A stretch of DNA of 64,000 nucleotides. Origin: Bacteroidia bacterium (GTDB taxonomy: Bacteria; Bacteroidota; Bacteroidia; Cytophagales; Cyclobacteriaceae). Positions 1 through 10,100 of this stretch are shown piece after piece. Position 1 is the first letter of the stretch; every line of letters begins with the position of its first letter. The DNA is taken from contig JAUHYU010000002.1 of assembly GCA_030426345.1 (NCBI GenBank), forward strand, positions 50,075-114,074, written 5' to 3'. Below the pieces are notes generated by a model. That model saw only the letters and a program-made list of their open reading frames with translations, was not told the origin of the DNA and did not search any database. The translations under genes were made by a program, and so were the position numbers.

Positions 1-1472
1 CCTGATGCATTAATTTTTATGTTGGTACTGTCCCTATTGGGGTCCACTACCCTCCAATTATCTAATTGAAATTGATTAACTTTCACTTGACTTATGACTT
101 CTTTCTCTTGCTCCGATTTACTTCCATTTGCAACATAATATTGTAACTTTTCAAAATCCTGGCCTCGAAGGTCAAGCATAGCATCACATTGCCAATTGCC
201 GTCATCCAATGAAAAATGATATGTCCGCTGTTGTAGCACATCAGCTAGCTGTAGTTTTGGCGTACTAACTAACTTGCTTTTGTCCCCATCTACAGCAAGT
301 GCCAATCGATTTTGTGTAAATGTTCCCATGTAATTAAAGGGCAGTGTATTGGATGTGTTTTCTAGCCAAATGGTATCATTTTTCATAGGCACGGCAAGTA
401 TTACATGGTTGAACTACTGACTTGGGAACTGCTCATTGATCTTAGTATTGTTAGTGCCTGCATGAATCACTGTATAATATGATTCGATGCCCACACTTTT
501 GAGCATTGACTTCATGTAGGTAGTCAATGCCTTGCAGTCGCCATATTTTTTTCGACTAACATAGGATGCAGGATAGCTTTTAAGACCGCCAACATCTATG
601 GCCACGTTGATATAATGGGTATGATCCTGAAGGTAATGATAAAGTTTCTTGACAGTTTCTTTCTTGTCAGCGACGTTTTCTAACAATTTGTGAATCAAAG
701 TCTTCTCTGATAAGGGCAGTTCATCGGTGCCTCTATTCAGATGGTCAAACCAAAGGCCAAAGGAAGACCACGAGTCACAATTTCCCACAACCCCATATTT
801 GATGTTGGCAGGAACTATCGACACTGCAGGCAACAATTCGCTCATTGGAGGTGCATAGATTTCTCTATCGGGCAGATCTATCATGGATGCAGACCATTTC
901 AATTCTTTCCTGTCCTCGATGGCGGTATCTTCAAACGAAAGATTGTCCGTTTGATTTATGTGAATGGCATAATCTGAAGGGGTAGATATGCTCAATGTGG
1001 CCTGAACGGTACTGATTTCAGAGTAATTTACAGGTGTCCAGTGCGTTATGTACAGAAACTCATCTTCTGCAATAGTGTATGAATATTCAACCTGATAGGG
1101 GTATTGGTTCCAATAAAGGTCAAACTCAGTCAATAGATCGTCTTGATAGAATGCTTGATGTGACAAGTCATTTTTGGTGTCCACATCTTTCCTTTTCAGT
1201 TTTCTGAGCTCGTTGCCATGTAAATCAAGAATCTTAGCATAGTTGAGCGAAAACTCCTGTTTTGGGTTGTGGGAAATTTCTATATGTGATAGCCAATTAC
1301 CCTTTTTATCGTTTATCTGAATGAGAAATATCCTTTCTGTTGATTTTCTGTCTTTATCGTCTATGTTGATTTTCGTGTCATAGCGGATTACCTGACCAAA
1401 GGTATTTCTAATTGGAAGTAGCCCAAGAAAAAGTAAAATAAAGACTCTAAAAATCATTGTAATATATGTCAA
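1..1472 (-). pseudogene. DUF3857/transglutaminase-like secreted protein, interrupted by in-frame TAG and cut by the window edge
   Basis: The protein starts with a hydrophobic signal segment (FILLFLGLLPI) and has a beta-rich DUF3857-type N-terminal half. A transglutaminase-like core follows with the nucleophile-type motif KKYGDCKALTTYMKSML near residue 315. The track ORF ends at a TAG (414-416) just after EQFPSQ. Reading on in the same frame gives FNHVILAVPMKNDTIWLENT and about 137 further codons with no stop down to base 1, and this matches the usual continuation of the family (PSQ-x-FNHVI, then DT-x-W-L-E). The stop therefore separates the catalytic Cys from the His of NHVI and the downstream Asp. 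A CAG or CAA codon mutated to TAG would explain it. Either the gene is inactivated, the stop is read through, or the base is a sequencing error. The start chosen (1472) gives the signal peptide. The true C-terminus lies outside the window. Confidence 0.8.
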
Positions 1473-1650
1473 TCCTTTAGTGGATAATCCTAAAAATATT
1501 AAAATATTTGGGGTGATACAAAATTCAAATTTAGGATTATTGGATTAAGTACCAAGTGACCTGTTCAATTTCCGTTGCCAATAATTGATGGGTTCAAATT
1601 GATAGAAACCATGGATTTCTTCTGCTTTTTTATATCATAATTTGGTTCCT

Positions 1651-1681
1651 TTTGGAAAGTCCTTATGTATGAGTAATTTTG
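1651..1681 (+). promoter_or_regulatory. Bacteroidota-type promoter upstream of the cytochrome-led operon
   Basis: TTTG (1651-1654) and TAATTTTG (1674-1681) are separated by 19 bases. This matches the Bacteroidota consensus TTTG-N19-TAnnTTTG. The start codon at 1744 lies about 60 bases downstream. Promoter calls by eye in AT-rich DNA are uncertain. Confidence 0.45.
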
Positions 1682-1743
1682 ACATTTGCTAAAAATAAAA
1701 ATGACTGTCAGGGGCGATTTGGTTCCGTTCGGAGAATTTAATT

Positions 1744-4700
1744 ATGAATAAATTAAGCTTGGTTTCGCTTTTTGGTATTGCAATTTTGTTGCAAAATTGT
1801 AGCACACCGGTAAATAACTACACAGAAAAAACAATATTGGAGGATTCCATCACTGGACAAAAACGAGCGGTGGAAATCAGGAAAAATACAGCTATTGAGC
1901 TTACGGATGGACTTCAGGTGTCCTTATGGGCTTCCGATTCTTTGGCTCCTGATCCAATAGCATTAGATGTTGATGATTTTGGTAAGGTTTACCTGACAAG
2001 AACTACCCGCCGAAAACACTCAGAAATGGATATTCGGGGTCACCGTGACTGGATGACTGCCTCCATTTCCTTGCAAACAGTTGAAGATCGCAGAGCATTT
2101 CTTAGAGAAACTTTTGCCCCGGAAAAATCCAACGAAAACTCATGGCTTGAAGATTTCAATAACGATGGAAACCATGACTGGCACGATCTCACGGTAGAAA
2201 ATGAAGAAGTTTGGAGATTAGAGGATCAGAACGATGATGGTCTTGCAGATATTTCCACACGGATTTTGGATGATTTTCATGAAGAGGTTTCTGATGTAGC
2301 AGGAGCGTTGCTCGTTCGTCGAAATGACATGTTTGTCGGTGTAGCCCCTGATATGTGGCGAATAACTGATAGCAATAATGATGGAAAATTTGACACAAAA
2401 GTATCTATAAGCCATGGATTTCAGGTGCATATTGGATTTGGGGGTCATAATATGTCGGGTGCTATAGAGGGACCTGACGGTAAGATTTATTGGGGTATTG
2501 GCGACATCGGTGCAAATATTGTATCCAAGGACGGAAAACATTTTAAGTATCCAAATCAGGGCATCTTGGTAAGATCCAATCCTGACGGCAGTGATTTTGA
2601 GGTTTTTGCTGCAGGACTTAGGAACACACATGAATTTGAATTTGATAAATATGGTAATATAATTGGCTCAGACAATGACGGTGATCATCCTGGCGAAAAA
2701 GAACGGTTGATGTACATCGTTGAGGGCTCAGATGCGGGCTGGAGAACTAATTGGCAATTTGGTAAATATACGGACCCAAAAAATAACAGCTATAAGGTTT
2801 GGATGGATGAAAAGTTGTTTGTTCCCAGATGGGAAGGCCAAGCCGCATATATCATTCCTCCTATAACTAATTATCACAGTGGACCGGCAGGGATGGAATA
2901 TAATCCAGGAACTGCGCTTGGATCTAAATGGAAAGATAAGTTTTTCTTGGTGGAATTTGTGGGTAGGCCATCCAGTTCACCTATTTGGTCTTTTAGCCTC
3001 AAGCCCTCAGGAGCCTCTTTTGAATTGGATCAGGAAGAGGTGGTATTTCGTGGCATTCTCCCAACAGGAATTCATTTTGGGCCAGACGGTGCATTATACA
3101 TTGCAGATTGGATCAATGGCTGGGGCACCAAAAATTATGGTCGAGTCTGGAAACTGGATGTTACAGAAGATCAAAATGATTTAGCCGCTGAGCGCGCAAA
3201 AACGAAGGAACTCATGCAGTTAGACTATACAGAGCAATCCATCGATCAGTTGTATGAACTTTTGTTTTATGAGGACATGCGCATTCGCAAGAAAGCACAA
3301 TTTGAATTAGTTGATCGTGGAAGCAAAGGTTTAAAACAGTTTTCAAAAGCTGTGGAACAAAAAGAGTATCAGTTAGCGCGGGTCCATGCGATTTGGGGCA
3401 TCGGTCAGTTGGAACGGAAGGGTATAAAATCTGCGAAAAACTTGGTAACATTGCTTCACGACGGCGACCCTGAGATTGTAGCACAAGCTGCAAAAGTTAT
3501 TGGCGAAGTTCGATATACACAAGCTGGGGAAAAACTGATCCCTTTACTTGAGAATAATAGTGACAGGGTGAAGTTTTTTGCTGCGCAGGCTATCGGAAGA
3601 ATAGAATACAAACCTGCAGTGGCGCCTCTTATCGAAATGATCAGAAAAAATGCAGATGAAGATGTGTATTTGCGGCATGCAGCAGTTTTGGCTCTCTCCA
3701 GAATTGGGGAAGTAGCACCAATAGTAGCGCTAAAAGACAGCCCTGATAAATCACTAAGGATGTCAGCGGTTTTGGTTTTGAGAAGAATGGGTAATGAAAA
3801 TGTTGCCCTTTTCCTCCATGATTCTGACGAATATAACGTAACTGATGCAGCACGTGCCATCAATGACGATTGGTCTATTGAAGCGGCCTTGCCTGAATTG
3901 GCCAAAATGTTACAGCAAACCAAATTTGTTAATGAACCATTGCTGAGGAGGGCGATAAATGCGGCTTCACGTGTAGGGGGAAATAGTGAAATTGATTTGT
4001 TGGTGGACTTTACAAATAGAGAAGATGTGGCTCCCAAATTGCACTCAGAAGCTTTAGAAGTACTAGGTATTTGGGCCAGTCCCTCAGTTTTGGACCGTGT
4101 GGATGGCAGGTTGAGGGGTGAAATATCGAGAGATCCGGCTTATGTCATTTCCAAATTAAAACCAACGCTAGAGAATAAATTATTATCAAAAGAAAATACA
4201 ATCGTTCTTGCTTCCATCAATGCCATTTCAAATTTAAAAATCAAAGATTTCATGGATTTGCAGAGCAATCTTGCTCAACAGCATAACGATCCGGAAGTGC
4301 GTGCCGCCATGATTACATCTCTGTACAAGTTAAAATATCCAAAAATTGTGGATGTGGTAAAAAATGGTATAAATGATCAAGATGAAATCGTGAGAACTAC
4401 TGCGCTTGGGTTGGTCTCTGAACTAGAAATAACCAAGGAAAACCTACCACAACTTGTAGCTCCGGTTTTCAAAAAAGGGTCTGTTAGAGAGCAACAGCAA
4501 TTGCTACATGTATTGGGTGCTTTACCCATTGAAAAAACAGATGGAGTATTTAAAAGCCTGATTGATCAATGGGTAGGAGGCAAGTTAAACCTTGGCATAT
4601 CTCTTGATTTAGTGGAGGCTGTGGACTCAACAAAATCCGATCAACTAATCAAATTGATAGAACCTCATCGTTCCACTGGCAAGTCTCTAGAGGATTATAC

Positions 4701-5130
4701 GGATGTGCTCTATGGCGGAAATGTGAGGAATGGTGCAAAAATATTCTACACCAACTCCACCGCCCAATGTGTTAGATGCCATACCATGGATGATAAACCA
4801 GGGGAAGTGGGCCCCTCATTGAAGGGTATAGCTAACAAGTTGACACGAGAACAAATCCTTCAGGCACTTGTTGATCCAAGTGCTCGTTTGGCACCGGGCT
4901 ACGGAACGGTAAACCTTACCCTGTCTGACGGAAATACAGCTTCAGGTATTCTTATGGAGGAAAATGAATCTGAACTGGTTCTGAAAACCTCTGAAGCCGA
5001 ACCTCTTAGGATTGCTTTGAAACGGATTGCAAAAAGGGAGAATATTCCATCAAGTATGCCAAACATGGGATATATACTAACACGCCGAGAAATCAGGGAT
5101 GTAGTGGCATTTCTAGCTTCGCAGAAATAA
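1744..5130 (+). CDS. PVC-type c-type cytochrome lipoprotein with dehydrogenase-like propeller and HEAT repeats
   Basis: A 1128-aa exported lipoprotein with signal and lipobox in the first 20 residues (ILLQNCST). Residues about 50-465 resemble the membrane-bound dehydrogenase/glucose-dehydrogenase-like propeller of PVC-type heme proteins. They carry calcium-loop-like segments (DFNNDGNHDW, DQNDDGLADI, DSNNDGKFD). Residues about 490-1000 are helical HEAT-like repeats. The C-terminus (about 990-1128) is a monoheme cytochrome domain with CVRCH near residue 1008 and a possible distal Met in PSSMPNMG. Redox function is likely, with heme attached outside the inner membrane; the substrate is unknown. 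It heads the plus-strand series and is followed after 174 bases by the FtsX-like permease. Family members are common in Planctomycetes, Verrucomicrobia and marine Bacteroidota. Confidence 0.85.
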   Translation: MNKLSLVSLFGIAILLQNCSTPVNNYTEKTILEDSITGQKRAVEIRKNTAIELTDGLQVSLWASDSLAPDPIALDVDDFGKVYLTRTTRRKHSEMDIRGHRDWMTASISLQTVEDRRAFLRETFAPEKSNENSWLEDFNNDGNHDWHDLTVENEEVWRLEDQNDDGLADISTRILDDFHEEVSDVAGALLVRRNDMFVGVAPDMWRITDSNNDGKFDTKVSISHGFQVHIGFGGHNMSGAIEGPDGKIYWGIGDIGANIVSKDGKHFKYPNQGILVRSNPDGSDFEVFAAGLRNTHEFEFDKYGNIIGSDNDGDHPGEKERLMYIVEGSDAGWRTNWQFGKYTDPKNNSYKVWMDEKLFVPRWEGQAAYIIPPITNYHSGPAGMEYNPGTALGSKWKDKFFLVEFVGRPSSSPIWSFSLKPSGASFELDQEEVVFRGILPTGIHFGPDGALYIADWINGWGTKNYGRVWKLDVTEDQNDLAAERAKTKELMQLDYTEQSIDQLYELLFYEDMRIRKKAQFELVDRGSKGLKQFSKAVEQKEYQLARVHAIWGIGQLERKGIKSAKNLVTLLHDGDPEIVAQAAKVIGEVRYTQAGEKLIPLLENNSDRVKFFAAQAIGRIEYKPAVAPLIEMIRKNADEDVYLRHAAVLALSRIGEVAPIVALKDSPDKSLRMSAVLVLRRMGNENVALFLHDSDEYNVTDAARAINDDWSIEAALPELAKMLQQTKFVNEPLLRRAINAASRVGGNSEIDLLVDFTNREDVAPKLHSEALEVLGIWASPSVLDRVDGRLRGEISRDPAYVISKLKPTLENKLLSKENTIVLASINAISNLKIKDFMDLQSNLAQQHNDPEVRAAMITSLYKLKYPKIVDVVKNGINDQDEIVRTTALGLVSELEITKENLPQLVAPVFKKGSVREQQQLLHVLGALPIEKTDGVFKSLIDQWVGGKLNLGISLDLVEAVDSTKSDQLIKLIEPHRSTGKSLEDYTDVLYGGNVRNGAKIFYTNSTAQCVRCHTMDDKPGEVGPSLKGIANKLTREQILQALVDPSARLAPGYGTVNLTLSDGNTASGILMEENESELVLKTSEAEPLRIALKRIAKRENIPSSMPNMGYILTRREIRDVVAFLASQK

Positions 5131-5307
5131 GTTATAGTTTTGAGTTAAATAGTTTTGCCAATAAAGCTAGTTGCTTTCTTTGTTATTTTGGCTGTGTTAT
5201 TTTAAATTTTCGTAATTATTTGATGATAAAAATTTCAATCGAAATAGTTGGATAGTTGAGTAATATGAACAAAATTTGAACATTAGTAAATATATTAGTA
5301 TCTGTTG

Positions 5308-6441
5308 ATGTTCTGGAAAGAAATCCTTTATAGGAAATTTAATTTCATTTTAGGTCTTATTGGGGTAATTACTGCGGTAATGCTAGTGGTAGTGTTTTAC
5401 ACACTGACTTCTGCTTCCCAAAATGAAACGCGTCGCCTGACAAGGGACATGGGCTTTAACTTGCGCATCGTTCCCAAGGAAACTGATATGAATACATTTT
5501 GGATTTCAGGATATTCCAACATAACCATGCCGGAAACGTATGTCAATCGCTTGATGGAAGAAAAGTCTATTTATTATGCGCATCTGACTACTACACTCCA
5601 TAAAAAAATAACCTGGCGAGATAAAGAGGTTGTCCTGACAGGGATTTCTCCGGATGAACTAGAGCCGGATGGTGGGAATAAATCCAAAATGATTTTTGCC
5701 ATAACCCCCTCAAAGGTATACGTGGGTTTTGAGCTGGCAAAAGCATTGAAAATCCATCAAGGAGATCAGGTTGAAGTGCTGGGGCAGCAATTTGAAGTTG
5801 AAAAAACACTGTCCGAAACAGGAAGTGATGATGATATTCGCATTTATTTTGACTTAAAAACATTGCAAACGCTTCTCAAGATGGAAGGGCGTATTACTGA
5901 AATTATGGCATTGAACTGCATGTGCTCAACAGAAGGTGACGATCCATTGGGACTTTTGCGCGAAAGTTTAGAAAATATATTACCCAATACTAAAGTGATC
6001 ATGAACAAGGCCATTGCTGTTTCACGCGAGCGCCAGCGTAAAATGATGGATAATTATTTCAGTATAGTGCTTCCTATTGTTTTGGCAATATGTGCCTTTT
6101 GGATAGGAGGGATGGCCATGATCAATGTCTCTCAACGACGGCATGAGATAGGCTTATTACGTTCGATTGGTTTTAGTACGACTAAGATATCATTGCTTTT
6201 TTTCCAACGGGTAATTTTAGCAGGGATAGTTGGAGCCATAGTGGGCTTTGCCTTGGGAACTTGGATTTCTCTTGGGTATGGATCTGAGGTGATTAAGGTA
6301 ACTGCAAAGTCCATAAAACCAATTTATAACTTATTGTATTGGGCATTGATTGCGGCACCACTATTTGCAGCTTTATCGGCATTTATTCCCATTATGCACG
6401 CTATTGGCCAGCAGCCGGCACAAATTCTAAAAGAAGATTAA
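5308..6441 (+). CDS. FtsX/MacB-like ABC transporter permease
   Basis: About 377 aa with the usual layout of a MacB/LolC-type permease: one N-terminal membrane segment (residues about 14-36), a large periplasmic domain, then three C-terminal membrane segments (about 250-275, 300-325, 345-368) in an FtsX domain. The track begins at TTG 5305, but ATG 5308 (MFWKEILYRKFNF) is the better start. The periplasmic domain contains LNCMCST near residue 203, a C-x-C pair that is unusual for this family and echoes C-x-C pairs in two other proteins of this operon. The cognate ATPase starts two bases after its stop. Such pairs usually move lipoproteins, peptides or other envelope substrates rather than import solutes; the substrate here is unknown. 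Confidence 0.85.
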   Translation: MFWKEILYRKFNFILGLIGVITAVMLVVVFYTLTSASQNETRRLTRDMGFNLRIVPKETDMNTFWISGYSNITMPETYVNRLMEEKSIYYAHLTTTLHKKITWRDKEVVLTGISPDELEPDGGNKSKMIFAITPSKVYVGFELAKALKIHQGDQVEVLGQQFEVEKTLSETGSDDDIRIYFDLKTLQTLLKMEGRITEIMALNCMCSTEGDDPLGLLRESLENILPNTKVIMNKAIAVSRERQRKMMDNYFSIVLPIVLAICAFWIGGMAMINVSQRRHEIGLLRSIGFSTTKISLLFFQRVILAGIVGAIVGFALGTWISLGYGSEVIKVTAKSIKPIYNLLYWALIAAPLFAALSAFIPIMHAIGQQPAQILKED

Positions 6442-6443
6442 CC

Positions 6444-7103
6444 TTGATAGTAGAAGCAAAAGGTTTAGTAAAAATATTCAAATCTGGAGGCCGTCAGGTG
6501 ACAGCACTGGACAATATCGATTTGAGAATTGATCAGGGGGAATTTGTTTTGATCAAAGGACCAAGTGGTTGTGGAAAATCCACTTTGCTATTTTCGCTAG
6601 GAGGATTGTTAAAACCAACCAGTGGGGCAGTCAGGATATTGAATAAAGATATCTATGCACTTTCCGAAAATCAAAGGTTGAAATTCCGTTCTCAGGAAAT
6701 CGGATTTGTGTTTCAGTCATATTATCTGGTGCCTTATTTAAATGTCATGGAAAATTTCATGCTTTTGAATAAGGTAAATGGAGCGAGGGTTACTAAGGAT
6801 GATATGAGCAGGATCGCAAAGCGTCTGCATCTGGAACATAGATTGGATCATAAACCATCGGAAATGTCGGTAGGAGAAAAACAACGTGCTAGTTTGGCTC
6901 GGGCATTGGCATTGAAACCCAAGCTGATTTTGGCAGATGAACCAACGGGAAATTTGGATCCTGAAAATGCGGAAGAGGTTTTACGTTACTTAGAAGAATT
7001 CAGAAAGGATGGTGGAACCGTCGTGATGGTAACCCATGGTTCTGATGCAGATAAATATGCTACAAGAAATATTAAAGTCGATAGTGGAAATATTATCGAC
7101 TAA
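6444..7103 (+). CDS. ABC transporter ATP-binding protein (LolD/MacB type)
   Basis: The ATPase partner of the preceding permease. Walker A is GPSGCGKST, Walker B is LILADEPTGNLD, the Q-loop region is GFVFQSYYL, and the switch His is in VTHGSD. The signature is MSVGEKQRASLARAL, so the first Gly-containing pair of the canonical LSGGQ is altered to SVGEK. The track ORF starts at 6339 inside the permease gene, but homology begins at LIVEAKGLVKIFK. TTG at 6444, two bases after the permease stop, is therefore the probable start, giving about 220 aa. The tight spacing indicates translational coupling. Confidence 0.85.
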   Translation: MIVEAKGLVKIFKSGGRQVTALDNIDLRIDQGEFVLIKGPSGCGKSTLLFSLGGLLKPTSGAVRILNKDIYALSENQRLKFRSQEIGFVFQSYYLVPYLNVMENFMLLNKVNGARVTKDDMSRIAKRLHLEHRLDHKPSEMSVGEKQRASLARALALKPKLILADEPTGNLDPENAEEVLRYLEEFRKDGGTVVMVTHGSDADKYATRNIKVDSGNIID

Positions 7104-7139
7104 CATAACGAATCTAAAACCTCAAAAGATCATATTATA

Positions 7140-10100
7140 ATGATGTACAAAACGATACTAAACGGAAGCCTTTTATTCTTGCTAATTGCGGGAGTAATGT
7201 CATGTACAGAAAGAACAGCTACTCCTGAAGATTGGCCTCAATTCAAAAGGGATAACTTTCGTAGTAGTGCGTCACCTGTCAATTTAGATCTGTCCAATCT
7301 CGATGAAGCGTGGACTTATCATGCTTCTCAGGAGCCCGTGGCAGCTTGGTATGGCCCGGCTAAAGAAGATGCCTACGCTAAAAGTGGCCCTCTACCCTCT
7401 ATGCGCGATTATGATTTGGCTTACTATCCGGTAATCGTGGGAAATTCCATGTATTATTCTTCCACTTCCGATGATGCCGTGCATTGCATTGATACGAAAA
7501 ATGGAAAAGAAAAATGGAGGTTTACCACCAATGCTCCAATTCGCATTGCTCCGGTATTTTATAAAGGCAATCTGTATTTTGGATCAGATGATGGCTTTGT
7601 ATACAGCATTGATGCTGACGATGGCGATCTGGATTGGAAATATTCGCCAGTTCCAGAAAATGAAAGACTACTCATCCAAAACAGCAGATTAGTTTCTTTC
7701 TGGCCTATCAGAACCGGAGTATTGGTAGAGGATGATCGGGTATACTTTGGAGCATCTCTGTTGCCATGGAAAAAGAGCTATTTTTGCGCCATCAATTCAA
7801 CAAATGGATCACCTGATGGAGAAGGGTGCTATGTTAGAGAAATTGAAAATATGACTTTTGAAGGAGCCATGGCTTCTACGGGCACTATGCTAGTGCAACC
7901 GCAAGGTCGTATCGCCCCTGCCTTTTTCAACAAAGCCACCGGAGAAAATAAAGGTAGCCTCCCCGGGACTGGTGGATGCTTCGTATTGGTAACTGAGGAT
8001 AAACATATTGTCCATCCACAAGCATCTCGTTTCAAAAGCATTCAGGAGTATGTAGATGACAAAGAGCCGGAGTATATGTCATTTAAGGGCGGAAAAGAAA
8101 TGGTAATCAAAGGTGATACCAGTTTTATCCTTACGGATAATTCGCTTTCTGCCTACCACCGCAAAAGTAAAAAGCTGCTGTGGTTGAGAAGGGACTATCA
8201 GGCACATCGATTAATATTGAGTGGAGATGCGTTGTATGTCGGTGCTACAGATACAGTGTATGCTGTCAGTCCGGAAAACGGCCTGCCTCTTTGGAAAGGC
8301 AATGTTGATGGAACTGTCTATGCAATGGCTTCAGCGAATGGTGCATTATACGTTTCTACCAGTGGGGGTGATATCACTTGCTTTAGGTCAGGAAGTAAAG
8401 AAAACCCATGGTATGCAAGAAATATAGATAAGCCGGCAGGGATTGATGAAGAGATTAAGGCCGAAGAAAGTGTAACTGAAAAAGAAACATTAGAATTAAA
8501 GTCCGGACCTTTTGTACAAGCTTTATCTACCAATTCCGTAAGGTTGACTTTTGAAACTGCTGGACCTACTAAAGTTTCAGTCAACTGGTCTGCGAGTGGG
8601 GAAAAGGCAGAAACGTTTAATTCCGATAAAAACACCCAACATTCCATAGATTTGCCAGTCCGAAAGGATTTCATTTATACTTATGAAATTATAACAGAAG
8701 ATGGATCTAAGAGGGTTTACGAGTATGATAATTTTTTTAATTATAAGAGAAATTCCATGGATTTTTCGGCCTTTCAGCCAAAAGAAAACTACCAACAGCA
8801 GATCGAGGGCTTCACAAAAGGAATGGAATATTCTACTGGAATTTGCCTAGTGGTTGGGTTGGATGACGAACAACTTCCTATAGAAATAGCAAGAAATACA
8901 GATTTTGATGTGATGGTGTTGGATGAGTCTTCTAGTAAAATTGAGGATTTTAGAGCGAAATTACAGGCAGGAAATGTGTACGGAAGAAAGATAAATGCAC
9001 TGCAAGTTGCAGACTTGAGCACCCTACCTTTAGCTTCCGAGTTAGCTAATCTTGTTTGGCTAAATACCAAAGCAGGGGGAAGCTCAGATGAAGTTATTCG
9101 ATTAATTGCTCCACGAGGATTGGCCATAGTACAACACGCACCGGAAAACTGGTTGGAAGATTCAAATCTGGATTGGGAGGTAGATGCTAAAAAATTAACG
9201 GATGGTGGGTTAATATTGAAAAAACACAAATTAGAAACCCAAGGCGAATGGACGCACCAATATGCCGAACCAGACAATAGTGCCTTTGGTGGAGAAAGTA
9301 TGTGGGGATCTACTCGGGCAGAAGATTTTGAGATTCAATGGATGGGAAGACCGGGGCCTCGCTTCCAAACTGACAGAAGTGGGAGAAAACCTTCACCATT
9401 GGCTGTGAATGGAAAAATGTTCGTGCAAGGAAATGAGCGTGTGGTTGCCGTAGATGTTTATAATGGAAATGTACTTTGGTCAGAGGATTTTCCAGGAATG
9501 AAACGCATGAATATCCATAGAGATTGTTCGAATTGGGCGGCAGATGAAAACTATATTTATATCGCCATCGGGGCCAATGTGATTAAGGTGGATCAAATGA
9601 CCGGGGCTGTGGTGGAAGTCATTCCCGAAGCCAGTGGCAATCAAGATTGGGGCTTCATCAGCTTAGTAGATGATAAAATCATTGGAACCTCGATTCCAAA
9701 GGGTTCGTCTTTTACAGACTTTTATGGAGGAGTTGGCTGGTATGATGCTAAAAATGGGCCGATGGCCTTTAAGGTCATTAGCAAATTGCTTTTTGCGAGA
9801 GATAAAAAAGAGGATAAAATCCATTGGTCATACAAGCCTCAAGGTGTTATCATCAACCCTACGATTACTATTTACAACCAACAAATCACTTTTGTCGAAT
9901 CTGCTAATGTAAAATTATCAGAAGAAGGTCGGGGAGGGGATGATCTCTTCAGAAACACTTCTTTGGTTGCGTTAGACCAAAATACAGGGAAAGTACTCTG
10001 GAAAAAGAGGATCAAGAATGTGCCAGGAAAGACTATGTACACTATGGCTGGGGGGACAGGCAAATATGTGATTGTTTCTTCCAATGATTGGAAATATGAA

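Noticed and set aside
741-977. Plus-strand ORF inside the DUF3857 gene
   Set aside because: It is a shadow of the minus-strand gene with no domain character and an unnatural composition.
6339-6443. Upstream extension of the ABC ATPase ORF
   Set aside because: This part overlaps the permease gene and has no ATPase similarity; the TTG at 6444 fits the family N-terminus.
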